Below are positions 15,059-23,383 of a stretch of 64,000 nt of DNA, in pieces. The position numbers were made by a program, and so were the translations under genes. The DNA is from Variovorax sp. 770b2 (lineage in GTDB: Bacteria > Pseudomonadota > Gammaproteobacteria > Burkholderiales > Burkholderiaceae_C). Location of the stretch: contig NZ_FOXJ01000003.1 of the NCBI RefSeq assembly GCF_900115685.1, forward strand, positions 248,001 through 312,000. Direction: 5' to 3'. Each line of letters starts with the position of its first letter. The stretch's first letter is position 1. A model generated the notes under the pieces. That model was not told the DNA's origin. It saw only the letters and a program-made list of their open reading frames with translations, and did not search any database.

Positions 15059-15673
15059 TTACTCGAAGTACTCGATGCGGCCGATCATTTTCATGAGGGC
15101 CGACTGCACTTTTCCTGTTGCTGTTCTTGGCGGCTGCACATCGATATGAATGCATGAATTGCCTTTCACTCTCAAGCAAATCAGATAGAAATTCACAGGT
15201 AATACCGCACCATCGCCATGAAGCGCATCGACATGCGCGACCTGTCCTTTCCAATTGATTCCGGACGCATTTCTTTGCCAAGCTACATGTCTGTAGTACC
15301 GGCCGCCTGAATCCTCTTGCTCGATCTGGTCACGGGGCGCCACGAAAGATTTCGATATTTCTGGCGAATCTCCTTGCACTGAGCAATACACATCCACTCG
15401 GGCTTCCAACTCTTTTTTTGCTTCACGGATCTTCAGAGTAAATTCGGCGGAAATATAATTTTGACCATCGATTTTCGATGCAGAAATACTCGAATTTTCT
15501 ATTTTTTCTACAGTCTCTCTGTCAAATTTCAATCCACACCCGGATTTGATATTTTCAGAAAATTTCTCTCTATTCATTCTTAATTGCGAATGCGCAGGTG
15601 CAATGAGCGAGAAAAATAGCAAGCAGGCGATCCATATCACGGCAGTATTCTTTTGACAAAAATTTCCTGGCAT
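15059..15673 (-). CDS. Exported T6SS immunity-like protein (second copy)
   Basis: A 204-residue protein with a signal peptide (Lys-containing start, hydrophobic core, cleavage after APAHS near residue 29) and no other membrane segment, so periplasmic. It is the last gene of the vgrG cassette. Its C-terminal part resembles that of the preceding gene (Trp-Lys-Gly, an Asp-rich turn, FYLICL, final GRIEYFE against NIEFLE), so the two look like distant paralogues. The coding sequence between about 15,400 and 15,660 is much more AT-rich than its surroundings, a sign of transfer. Immunity against the cell-wall effector upstream is inferred from position, export and pairing. Confidence 0.55.
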   Translation of the reverse strand: MPGNFCQKNTAVIWIACLLFFSLIAPAHSQLRMNREKFSENIKSGCGLKFDRETVEKIENSSISASKIDGQNYISAEFTLKIREAKKELEARVDVYCSVQGDSPEISKSFVAPRDQIEQEDSGGRYYRHVAWQRNASGINWKGQVAHVDALHGDGAVLPVNFYLICLRVKGNSCIHIDVQPPRTATGKVQSALMKMIGRIEYFE

Positions 15674-15735
15674 TGCTTGTTGCCGATTTCGCGTATGTTG
15701 AAAAACCGACACCTCGAGCAGGATCATCACAAGAG

Positions 15736-16389
15736 TCATTGCGGGACGCGAACAGGTTCATTCAATGAGGGCGGTGGTGCATCCTCCAAGAATTCAATAT
15801 TGCGCAGCAAATCGAGAATGCGCGGCGTCAAGTCGGCATCTTTATGCCGCTGGAAATCTCGCAAATAACCCATATAACCCCCGCCACAGACCGCCTTGGA
15901 ATCGCGAATCAGGCAATAGGACAACTCTCGCTGCCGAAAGCGTTCGTCACCAGAGATGTCATCCACCGCAACGGCCCAACCACGCGAATTCTTGGCAGTC
16001 AATTCATAGAAGCGCAGTGCTCGCAGTGGCAGAAGCTGCTCGCTGGATTCGCTCTTGCGGAGCGCCCAGCCTCCACTCGACGATGGAAGGGCCCACCCCT
16101 CGCGTACATGGCCTTCACTGGCCGCGTAGCAAACAAGACCGAAAAACCATTCGCCCGGCAGAAATTTCAGGTCATTCAAAACAAACATTCCGCCTCCCCA
16201 CCCCGACTCGCGGGCATAGGTGATATCGAAGCGCGAAGCGGATGGCTGCGCGACTTGGATGCGGCAGCCGGGTCCGAAGTTGGCAATCGTGGGCGTCGAG
16301 GTCTTGGGGAAATCAGGTCTCGCGCGAGCTTGAGCGCATGCGGTCCAAGCGCACCCGTACATCACGATCAGGAGCAGCCATCGCTTCAT
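15736..16389 (-). CDS. Exported T6SS immunity-like protein
   Basis: A 217-residue protein with a signal peptide (MKRW start, hydrophobic to residue 14, cleavage near ACAQA). It starts inside the end of the effector gene (ATGA overlap, 16386-16389), so effector and this protein are made together, as expected for a toxin and its antidote. The segment GWAVAVDDISGDERFR followed by YCLI resembles, from memory, small exported proteins that follow vgrG effectors in related bacteria. A periplasmic immunity protein is logical because the effector appears to attack peptidoglycan. No catalytic motif is visible. Confidence 0.6.
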   Translation of the reverse strand: MKRWLLLIVMYGCAWTACAQARARPDFPKTSTPTIANFGPGCRIQVAQPSASRFDITYARESGWGGGMFVLNDLKFLPGEWFFGLVCYAASEGHVREGWALPSSSGGWALRKSESSEQLLPLRALRFYELTAKNSRGWAVAVDDISGDERFRQRELSYCLIRDSKAVCGGGYMGYLRDFQRHKDADLTPRILDLLRNIEFLEDAPPPSLNEPVRVPQ

Positions 16390-18866
16390 TCAACGCTCCT
16401 TGGCGAATTGCCTTCCGGAAAGGCCAATCCGAGCAAGCCTCGGCTGTCTGGAAAGTATTCTTCGGTCAGGACGGCAACTGCATATCCATAGGCACAGCAG
16501 CGAGAGTCGAATCCATTGAGTGCAGCGCTGTACAGATTCGCGATACTGGACGGCAGATTGACGGCGGCAGACGCTTGCCAGAAAGCGGGGCTTCGGTAAT
16601 ACACCTTCGTTCCTTGGCCGTTGATTGTGTTGACCACGACGCGCTCCAGCACATGCGCACCGTCGGCATACCGCGCCATCCCGAGCGATGCCCAGTAAAA
16701 GCCGGCGCTGTCGGCTGGCGCCAAAGTGTTTTCTGCGCTCTGAGGCTGACGAGGCGCCTCGACTGCCGTGCGCCAACTCTGTATTTCCGGGGTAAGTCCG
16801 TTGAAATTGACGTCGTGCATTGCAGTCACGTTTCGAAGCCTGGGCGATTTCACTTCTTCGGTACGTTGAGCGGTTTCAAGAGCTGTCTTCAATGCCACCG
16901 GAATGTGACGTCCTCGCCAATCCCAATAGGCCAGATAGTTGCTGGCGTGGGTGAGTTGCAAGAACCCACGCCCGTGCCAAGGGGTGTACCAGTAGCTGCC
17001 CCCTCCACTTTCGCTGAGTCTGCTGAGCCAAGCCGTTTCCTGAATCGCGTTGCCGAAGAAGGATGCTTGCCGCATCGGCGTATTGATCAAGTACTTGCGC
17101 ATCATTCGGTTGAGCGAAAGGCGGTGATCTTTCAATACAGGATTGTTTTGGGCGTCCACACTGCGGCTCGAAATTGGCTCCCACAAATACCCGGAAATCC
17201 CATTGCGGGGATCTCTCCCATATCGAAGCGCGCTCAAAGGGACCAATTGTTTGACCTCCCTCTCGCTCAACCATCCGCACTTGCGCATCACCCCAACAAA
17301 CTCCCTCGGATGAAACCGCCAATCGGCGTCCAGGAACGCCTTCGGCAGATCGGCAAAAGTCACCGCACGGGCATGCTTCACAAAGCGATCCCACTTCTGC
17401 GCGCCGGCAGCGTCGTCATCGGCCGTCTTGAAATCCTCGGTTTCCAGCCAGCCGTAGCGCGCCTCGATCGTCGTGCGATCCCATTCGCTCGGGAACTTGC
17501 AGATCGTGCGGCGCAGCTTTGTTCGTACGCTTGCATCGCCCAGTCGCCTCGCCAGTTCCGCGCGCTCCATGCGCTGTTCATTCTTCGGGTCGGGATCGCG
17601 GATCAGCGTTTTCATGCGGAGCGAGTCACATCGCAGGTCCGCATTCGGGTCATCGTCAAAGCAGTTCCAGCCCATGACCGGCAGGAAGTCGGCGTCGCTG
17701 AACTTGAAGGTGCCTGGCGCGTTCAGGTCTGCCCAGACCTCGCCTGCAGGCGTGACGATCTTGCGCCAATGGGCGGCGTTGGCGGGCAGCGGGTCGGGGC
17801 CCAGGTTGCGTCCGAAGCGCAGCAACTCATACCAGCCGCTGGGACTGCTCGCGGCGCGCGTCGCAGCGTCCAGCGCGCCGTGGCGGTCGCTGCAGACGGC
17901 GTACAGGTCGTATTCGAAACTCTGGTTCGCCGCAGCCTTGACGGCGGCTGACGCGCCGGCACCGCCGATGTAGTCGTACCGGCTGTCGCTGCGCGGTGCG
18001 CCGATGCGCGCACCCAAGCTGTCGTAGCTGGTGAGCGTCGCGGCGCCCTTCTCGCATGTGATTTGCACCCACTGGGGGTTGTGCAGCGTGTTGGGCAGAA
18101 AGTGACCGGAGCCGGCGCTTGCCGCGCCGCCTGAACCGTTGGCCACGCGCAGTTGGCTGGTCGGCATGGTCGTGCTGGTAGGCGCAGCGGCCGGCAGATA
18201 GATGTAGACGCTGCCGAAGATGCTGTCGACGCGGCCATTCGCAGTGGGCGGCGGCATCGCCAAGGGGTCAACCCAATCGGGACCTCGCCGTGTGAGTCGC
18301 CGGAGATTCGCCTCGTCGCAGCAAATCTCGAAGTGGACTTGCCCTTCATGTCCGTAGATCTGGCCGGGTGTTCCCAACGCGTCCTTGCGACAGACCGCAT
18401 CGCCGACTGTCCACGGAGCCGCCGTCTTCGGACAATTCGCGATGCCGGCCATGTGCATGCAGGCGCTGTAGTAGACGACCTCCGTCGCCACATTCCCTTC
18501 TGCACCGATGTCGGTCCTGTGCTCGATCGCGACAAACCCGTCGCTGGTCCACGCAGCCGTGGGCGTGTCGGCGTGGAACGGGTTGTAGTTGAGCGGATGA
18601 CCGAGGTCGTTGTTCGGTGCCGTCGGCGCATGAACGAAAACGACCTTGCCGTCGGCCACGGCGCGCACGGGCAGATGGGCGCCGCCCGACGCGGGGGCCT
18701 GGATGTGAACCCCGTTGTGCCACCCCAGCTTCAGGCTCAAGGGAAACGAGCCTTCCGGCGCATTGGTACTTGCCAGGCGCGATGCGGGCTGCGCCATCGC
18801 GGCGTCGAGCCAGGCTTCTTCGGATGATCCGGCGCGATCGGGCAGGAAGGGAGGGCTGATGATCAT
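16386..18866 (-). CDS. Two-domain peptidoglycan-hydrolase-like T6SS effector
   Basis: An 826-residue protein without signal peptide, starting eight bases after vgrG. Residues about 40-185 resemble an M23-type metallopeptidase: GWHNGVHI (49-56, here His in place of the usual Asp ligand), PVRAVADGKVV (66-76) and GHEGQVHFE (172-180). Residues about 590-800 resemble a GH19/lysozyme-like domain: FFGNAIQETAWL with Glu610, then HGRGFLQLTHASNYLAYWD (631-649). The middle (about 230-580) is not recognised and may be structural. Such cargo is loaded on VgrG and fired into rival cells to cut peptidoglycan. Dual amidase/lysozyme effectors such as Aeromonas TseP are known; homology was not tested. The M23 part may be inactive. 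Confidence 0.72.
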   Translation of the reverse strand: MIISPPFLPDRAGSSEEAWLDAAMAQPASRLASTNAPEGSFPLSLKLGWHNGVHIQAPASGGAHLPVRAVADGKVVFVHAPTAPNNDLGHPLNYNPFHADTPTAAWTSDGFVAIEHRTDIGAEGNVATEVVYYSACMHMAGIANCPKTAAPWTVGDAVCRKDALGTPGQIYGHEGQVHFEICCDEANLRRLTRRGPDWVDPLAMPPPTANGRVDSIFGSVYIYLPAAAPTSTTMPTSQLRVANGSGGAASAGSGHFLPNTLHNPQWVQITCEKGAATLTSYDSLGARIGAPRSDSRYDYIGGAGASAAVKAAANQSFEYDLYAVCSDRHGALDAATRAASSPSGWYELLRFGRNLGPDPLPANAAHWRKIVTPAGEVWADLNAPGTFKFSDADFLPVMGWNCFDDDPNADLRCDSLRMKTLIRDPDPKNEQRMERAELARRLGDASVRTKLRRTICKFPSEWDRTTIEARYGWLETEDFKTADDDAAGAQKWDRFVKHARAVTFADLPKAFLDADWRFHPREFVGVMRKCGWLSEREVKQLVPLSALRYGRDPRNGISGYLWEPISSRSVDAQNNPVLKDHRLSLNRMMRKYLINTPMRQASFFGNAIQETAWLSRLSESGGGSYWYTPWHGRGFLQLTHASNYLAYWDWRGRHIPVALKTALETAQRTEEVKSPRLRNVTAMHDVNFNGLTPEIQSWRTAVEAPRQPQSAENTLAPADSAGFYWASLGMARYADGAHVLERVVVNTINGQGTKVYYRSPAFWQASAAVNLPSSIANLYSAALNGFDSRCCAYGYAVAVLTEEYFPDSRGLLGLAFPEGNSPRSVE

Positions 18867-18874
18867 GGCTGCGC

Positions 18875-21370
18875 TCAGAGAGAGAAGGGATGCGTCGCGT
18901 CCTTGCGCGAAGCAAGGTTCAGCTCAGGGCGCGGAAAGGCAGTCGGCTCGACCGGTTGGCTCATCGGCCCGATCAACGAATGGCTGGCCGCGTGCTCGAC
19001 CCATCGGCCCTGGGTGCCGTGCTGGATGCCCTGCGCAGTCCAGCGGCTGAAACTGCCGCCGCCGTTGACCACCAGTTCCTCTTTCGCCGTGATCGTGATG
19101 CGGTTGGCGGCGTGCGTGATATCGAGCTTGGCCAGCAGGTGGATGCTCTGCTGCAGCGCCTTGAATTCGATGTTCGCGCCAGCCGCCACCAGCCGGATGC
19201 CGGCCTTGTACGAGAACATGCGGATGGCCTGCTTCACGCTGACCAGGAAGCTCTTGCCCGCGCTCACGCTGGTGTGGCCACCGCTGGTCAGCGCGTGATG
19301 CTCGCCGCTGGCCATGTGCGTGGACTGCGCCGTCGTGCTCTGGATGCCCGCCGGGCTGGCCAGCACCAGATGCGGTTCGGCCAGTTCGGGGAAACGGCCT
19401 TCGGCGGGGTTGCCGCCAGGCCCCTTGATCGCGTCGTTCTGCGCCTTCAATGCCCGGGTCACTGCATCCTGGTCGCCTGTCGCGTGGGCTTCGGCCTGCT
19501 GGGCGGCCATCGACAAGCTCTCGTGCTGCCCGCGGCTTCCTGAGAGCCGGGCCAGCGTCTCGTCCATGGCCTTGATGTGGCCGGAGGCATTGCCGCGCGC
19601 CTCGGTGGTGATGAGCAGCCCGTCCGCGGCCCGCACGACGCCATGCCCGTCGGTGCGCAACTCGAAGCCCTCGCCACGCGGGTCCTTGCGCCCCGCGTTG
19701 TCCTCGATGCGCGTGATGTGCCCCAGGCTCAGCTGGCTGTGCTGGTGGTCGGACTTGAGCTGCGCCTGGATCTTCGCGTCGGTGTCGTCCAGCACCAGGT
19801 GGTTGCTGCGGCCTGCGGCGCTGTTGCCGCCTTCCTTGGTCAACTCCCTCGACCTGAAACCCGAGAGCGCCGCCTGTCCGGGCAGTGCCCACGGCGGCAG
19901 GTTCGACTGGTTGTGCACGCGCCCCGTGCACACCGGCAGGTCCGGATCGCCGCCGATGAAATCGACGATGACCTCCTGCCCGATGCGCGGGATGTGCACG
20001 CCGCCCAACTGGTTGCCGGCCCAGGGCGAGCTCACGCGAATCCAGCAGGTGCTGTGCTGGTTCTTCAGGCCCAGCCGGTCCCAGGGGAACTGCACCTTGA
20101 TGCGGCCGAGCTCGTCGGTCCAGAGGTTCTGGCCTTCGGGCCCCACGACGACGGCAACCTGGGGGCCATGCGTGAAAGGCTTCGAACGAGCGAGCACCGG
20201 GCGAAGCACTTCGACGACGGGATGGGCTGTCAGGTCGACGCTGACGCGCCACTGCTGCTTTCTGCCGGCAGCCGCCTCCTTGACCTGGCTGTCTTGTGCC
20301 ACCTCCTCGATGAGAAAGCGGGTCTCCAGGACAAGGTACTCCGCGTTCGCGCGCTCCCTGGGATGCCTCGCCAGCCTGAACGTGCAACCGGCCGCCATGC
20401 CGCGGAGATTGCCGCTGGCCTGTACCCTCGCGCCGTGGGTTCGCAGCGCCTGCATGCGCAGCAAGGCGATCTGGCGGCCCTCGCCTTGCGGATCGTTGGC
20501 CGCCTGCATGCCCGCGCGAGGTTGCGCACAGTGACTGCCGGCGAAAGCGTGGTGCCATTGGTAGACCTCCTGGTCGGCCTGCCCGGTCGGGCGCGGGTCC
20601 TTGCGGCTCGTGCCGAGGTCGGCGCGGGGCCGTGAATAGTCATAGTCCCGGCTGGCGTACTGCCCGCTCGTGAGCCGGTGGCAGGGAACGACGCTGTGCA
20701 GGTATTCGGCATCGAGCTTCCAGCCGGGCGGGTGGTATTCCACTTGCCGGTACGCGGCACTCTCGCTGGCGCCGTAAGCGCCCATCGCATCGCACAGAAC
20801 GAGGCGGTGCTTTCCCTGGGCGTGCGCGAAGTGGTAGCTGATGCCCCACTCCTCGCAGAGGCGGCAGAAGAAATCGAAGTCGCTTTCGTTGTACTGGACC
20901 TGGTAGTCGCGCAAGGGGTACGCCTCCATCAGGCGCTTGTCGACCGGAAACGCGTAGTCGGCCAGCAGTGCATCCAGGATCTGCACGACGTTCAGGTTCT
21001 GGAAGATCCTGCAGTCGGTGCGCAAGGTGGCCAGGTGCAGCCACGGGCGCAGGGTGAGCCTGTACTGCACATGCCGCCCTTCCTCGCCCCAGAAGGCCGC
21101 ATCGGTGATGAGCGCGTTGATCTCGCGGGGCGCACCTTCGTCCAATTCGATGAGGCAGCCGATCTCTCGGCCGATGAAATCATCGAGGTTGAAATCCGCC
21201 GCGCCGCTGGCGCCGAGGCTCAGGTCGTCGGGCGTCTTGAGCAGCAGTTCGTATTCGAACAATGCATTGACGCACTCCCGGCCCGATAACCGCACGGGCT
21301 CGAGCGCCGGGCGGCCGAGAACAACGGGAATGGCGGGACTCTGGATGTGAAGCGTGCGAGAAGAAGGCAT
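18875..21370 (-). CDS. vgrG: Type VI secretion system tip protein VgrG
   Basis: An 831-residue VgrG (TssI). The gp27-like part is at residues 1-380 (FEYELLLKTPDDLS, QYNESDFDFFCRLCEEWGIS), the gp5 OB-fold at about 380-480 (VGPEGQNLWTDELGRIKVQF, ISSPWAG-like VSSPWAGNQ, IPRIGQEVIVDFIGGDPD), and a DUF2345-type beta region follows (SAGKSFLVSVKQ). The extra tail ends in a VgrG-typical segment around HGTQGRWVEHAASH. It forms the trimeric spike and carries the downstream effector. ATG at 21370 is chosen over an upstream TTG, because the TTG reading would run through a strong hairpin. No other T6SS structural gene is in the window. Confidence 0.92.
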   Translation of the reverse strand: MPSSRTLHIQSPAIPVVLGRPALEPVRLSGRECVNALFEYELLLKTPDDLSLGASGAADFNLDDFIGREIGCLIELDEGAPREINALITDAAFWGEEGRHVQYRLTLRPWLHLATLRTDCRIFQNLNVVQILDALLADYAFPVDKRLMEAYPLRDYQVQYNESDFDFFCRLCEEWGISYHFAHAQGKHRLVLCDAMGAYGASESAAYRQVEYHPPGWKLDAEYLHSVVPCHRLTSGQYASRDYDYSRPRADLGTSRKDPRPTGQADQEVYQWHHAFAGSHCAQPRAGMQAANDPQGEGRQIALLRMQALRTHGARVQASGNLRGMAAGCTFRLARHPRERANAEYLVLETRFLIEEVAQDSQVKEAAAGRKQQWRVSVDLTAHPVVEVLRPVLARSKPFTHGPQVAVVVGPEGQNLWTDELGRIKVQFPWDRLGLKNQHSTCWIRVSSPWAGNQLGGVHIPRIGQEVIVDFIGGDPDLPVCTGRVHNQSNLPPWALPGQAALSGFRSRELTKEGGNSAAGRSNHLVLDDTDAKIQAQLKSDHQHSQLSLGHITRIEDNAGRKDPRGEGFELRTDGHGVVRAADGLLITTEARGNASGHIKAMDETLARLSGSRGQHESLSMAAQQAEAHATGDQDAVTRALKAQNDAIKGPGGNPAEGRFPELAEPHLVLASPAGIQSTTAQSTHMASGEHHALTSGGHTSVSAGKSFLVSVKQAIRMFSYKAGIRLVAAGANIEFKALQQSIHLLAKLDITHAANRITITAKEELVVNGGGSFSRWTAQGIQHGTQGRWVEHAASHSLIGPMSQPVEPTAFPRPELNLASRKDATHPFSL

Positions 21371-21373
21371 CGC

Positions 21374-21407
21374 CGCAGTGTTCCGGCTCGGCCCGGATAA
21401 CACTGCG
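21374..21407 (-). promoter_or_regulatory. Hairpin directly upstream of vgrG start
   Basis: CGCAGTGTT (21374-21382) and AACACTGCG (21399-21407) are exact complements, with an inner CCGG pair (21383-21386 and 21393-21396). The stem-loop ends three bases before the ATG of vgrG, so in RNA it would cover the ribosome binding region. No clear Shine-Dalgarno sequence is visible. Confidence 0.55.
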
Positions 21408-21594
21408 AACAATCGTCACCCTGCAAGGCCTCCCGCCACAAAGTCGTCGAAAGCGGGAGATATGTCACCGCCCGTATGAAGCAGCGCGCATTCGTATGAA
21501 GTTCCCGGCCCGCTGTCCTACAAACCGATCGTCGCTTGTCTCCGTATTCGGTCTGGACCTCTTCCATAACCGACTCCTACCGAGGGCGACAGCC

Positions 21595-23079
21595 ATGAAT
21601 TTCGTTCGAATTCCCTTGCACGCCTGCGTTCTCGCGGCCTGCACGCTGACGGCATCCGGCGCTTTCGCCTCCAGCCACCGCGAGGCGCCCTCGATTGCCG
21701 GCACACCGAAGGTGGACGCCACCGACTTCTACATGTTCCGCAGCTACGAGACCGGCCGCCAGGACTACGTCACCCTCATCGCGAATTACCAGCCCGACCA
21801 GAGCCCGTACGGCGGCCCCAACTACTTCGCGATGGACCCGAACGCGCTCTACGAGATCCACCTGGACACCGACGGCGATGCGGTCGAGAACATCACCTTC
21901 CAGTTCCGCTTCAAGAACACGCTGCGCGACATCCAGCTGCCGATCGCCGGCAAGCAGGTCTCCATTCCGCTCGTGCAAGCCGGCGGCATCACGGGCCCGA
22001 ACCAGGCCACCAGCAACCTGCGCGAGACCTTCACGCTGAACATCGTGCGCGGCGACCGTCGCACCGGTACCAGCGAGGCCATCACCGCGGCCGGCGGCGT
22101 CAAGGAATTCGACAAGCCCACCGACAACATCGGCGACAAGACCTTCGGCGGCCCCACGGGCTACGCCGCCTATGCGGCCCAGCATCTCTACAACGTCAAT
22201 ATCCCGGGCTGCACGGCACCGGGCCGCGTGTTCGTCGGGCAGCGCAAGGACCCGTTCAGCGTGGCGCTGGGCCAGGTCTTCGACCTGATCAACCTGAACC
22301 CGCTCGGCCAGCCGAACGCCAACCCCGACGCGCTCGCGGGCAAGAACGTCACCACCATGGCGCTGGAGGTGCCCATCGCCTGCGTCACCACGGCCGGCAA
22401 GCCGATCATCGGTGGCTGGACCACTGCGAGCGTGCGCCAGGGCCAGCTCGTCGCCAGCCCGCCCAAGCGCGGCCACGGCACCGCCACGCTGGCCGGCGGC
22501 GCATGGGCGCAGGTCTCGCGCCTGGGCATGCCGCTGGTCAACGAGGTCGTCATCGGCCTGAAGGACAAGGACCGCTTCAACAGCTCCAGGCCGAAGGACG
22601 ACGGCCAGTTCGCCGACTACGTGACCAACCCGACACTGCCTGCGCTCGTGCAGACGCTGTTCCCCTCGGCACCGGCGCCGACCAACTTCCCGCGCACCGA
22701 CCTCGTGGCCGCGTTCCTTACCGGCGTCGAAGGCGTCAACAAGCCCGCGAACGTGACCGCCTCGGAAATGCTGCGGCTGAACACCGGCACCGCGCCGACC
22801 CCCAAGGCCGACCAGAACAACCTGGGCGTCCTGGGTGGCGACACGGCCGGCTTCCCGAACGGCCGCCGCCCCGGCGACGACGTGGTCGATGCGGAACTGC
22901 GCGTGGCCATGGGTGTGCTGTGCGTGGCCACCGGCGCCACCGACACGCTCAAGGTCGGCTGCAAGCCGTCCGACGCGCCCGCGGGTTCGGCGCCGATCAC
23001 CGATGGCGCGATGCAGAGCGCGGCGCAGTTCCCGGAAACCTTCCCCTACCTGAACACGCCGCTGCCAGGCGCTCAATAA
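21595..23079 (+). CDS. Exported DUF4331 protein
   Basis: A 494-residue exported protein: signal peptide ending at GAFAS (about residue 24), then the DUF4331 start SSHREAPSIAGTPKVDATDF, repeated later in the fold (FAMDPNALYEIHLDTDGDAVE; GRRPGDDVVDAELRV near the end). The function of DUF4331 proteins is unknown. The conserved SHREAP segment contains His and Glu that could bind a metal. It opens a tight cluster with a small lipoprotein, a TPR protein and a HupE/UreJ-type permease followed by nikR, so a role in metal handling in the periplasm is a reasonable guess only. Confidence 0.8.
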   Translation: MNFVRIPLHACVLAACTLTASGAFASSHREAPSIAGTPKVDATDFYMFRSYETGRQDYVTLIANYQPDQSPYGGPNYFAMDPNALYEIHLDTDGDAVENITFQFRFKNTLRDIQLPIAGKQVSIPLVQAGGITGPNQATSNLRETFTLNIVRGDRRTGTSEAITAAGGVKEFDKPTDNIGDKTFGGPTGYAAYAAQHLYNVNIPGCTAPGRVFVGQRKDPFSVALGQVFDLINLNPLGQPNANPDALAGKNVTTMALEVPIACVTTAGKPIIGGWTTASVRQGQLVASPPKRGHGTATLAGGAWAQVSRLGMPLVNEVVIGLKDKDRFNSSRPKDDGQFADYVTNPTLPALVQTLFPSAPAPTNFPRTDLVAAFLTGVEGVNKPANVTASEMLRLNTGTAPTPKADQNNLGVLGGDTAGFPNGRRPGDDVVDAELRVAMGVLCVATGATDTLKVGCKPSDAPAGSAPITDGAMQSAAQFPETFPYLNTPLPGAQ

Positions 23080-23089
23080 AGAGAACGCC

Positions 23090-23383
23090 ATGACGAAGAA
23101 CAAGTTCTATCGCGTCGCCGGCCCGCTCCTGGTCGCCGCAACCCTCGCGGGCTGCGGTGGTGGCGGCGGCGGCGGGGGTTTCAGCTTCTATCCCTTTCCG
23201 CCCGCCGGCGGTGGCCAGCCGCCGACGCCCCCCCCACCACAAGCGGACGCGTACGACACCTTCATTGCCTACGTCAAGGCGCTGGTGACCGGCGGCGGGC
23301 TCGACACGGCCGAGGCAGCGGACGTCGCGATGTTCGATCCGCCGCCGACCTCGGAAACCAGGGACCCCGTCTCCACCGAGTGA
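23090..23383 (+). CDS. Small Gly/Pro-rich lipoprotein
   Basis: A 97-residue lipoprotein precursor with lipobox LAGC (Cys22) followed by nine glycines and a Pro-rich linker, then a short acidic C-terminal region (DAYDTFIAYVKALVTGG) without known domain. The gene starts ten bases after the DUF4331 gene and overlaps the TPR gene by four bases, so it is part of the same operon. Function unknown; the linker suggests a membrane tether. Confidence 0.7.
   Translation: MTKNKFYRVAGPLLVAATLAGCGGGGGGGGFSFYPFPPAGGGQPPTPPPPQADAYDTFIAYVKALVTGGGLDTAEAADVAMFDPPPTSETRDPVSTE

Noticed and set aside
21371..21412. TTG start giving a 14-residue longer VgrG
   Set aside because: The extra codons are the arms of a strong hairpin and are not VgrG-like; the ATG at 21370 aligns with family starts.
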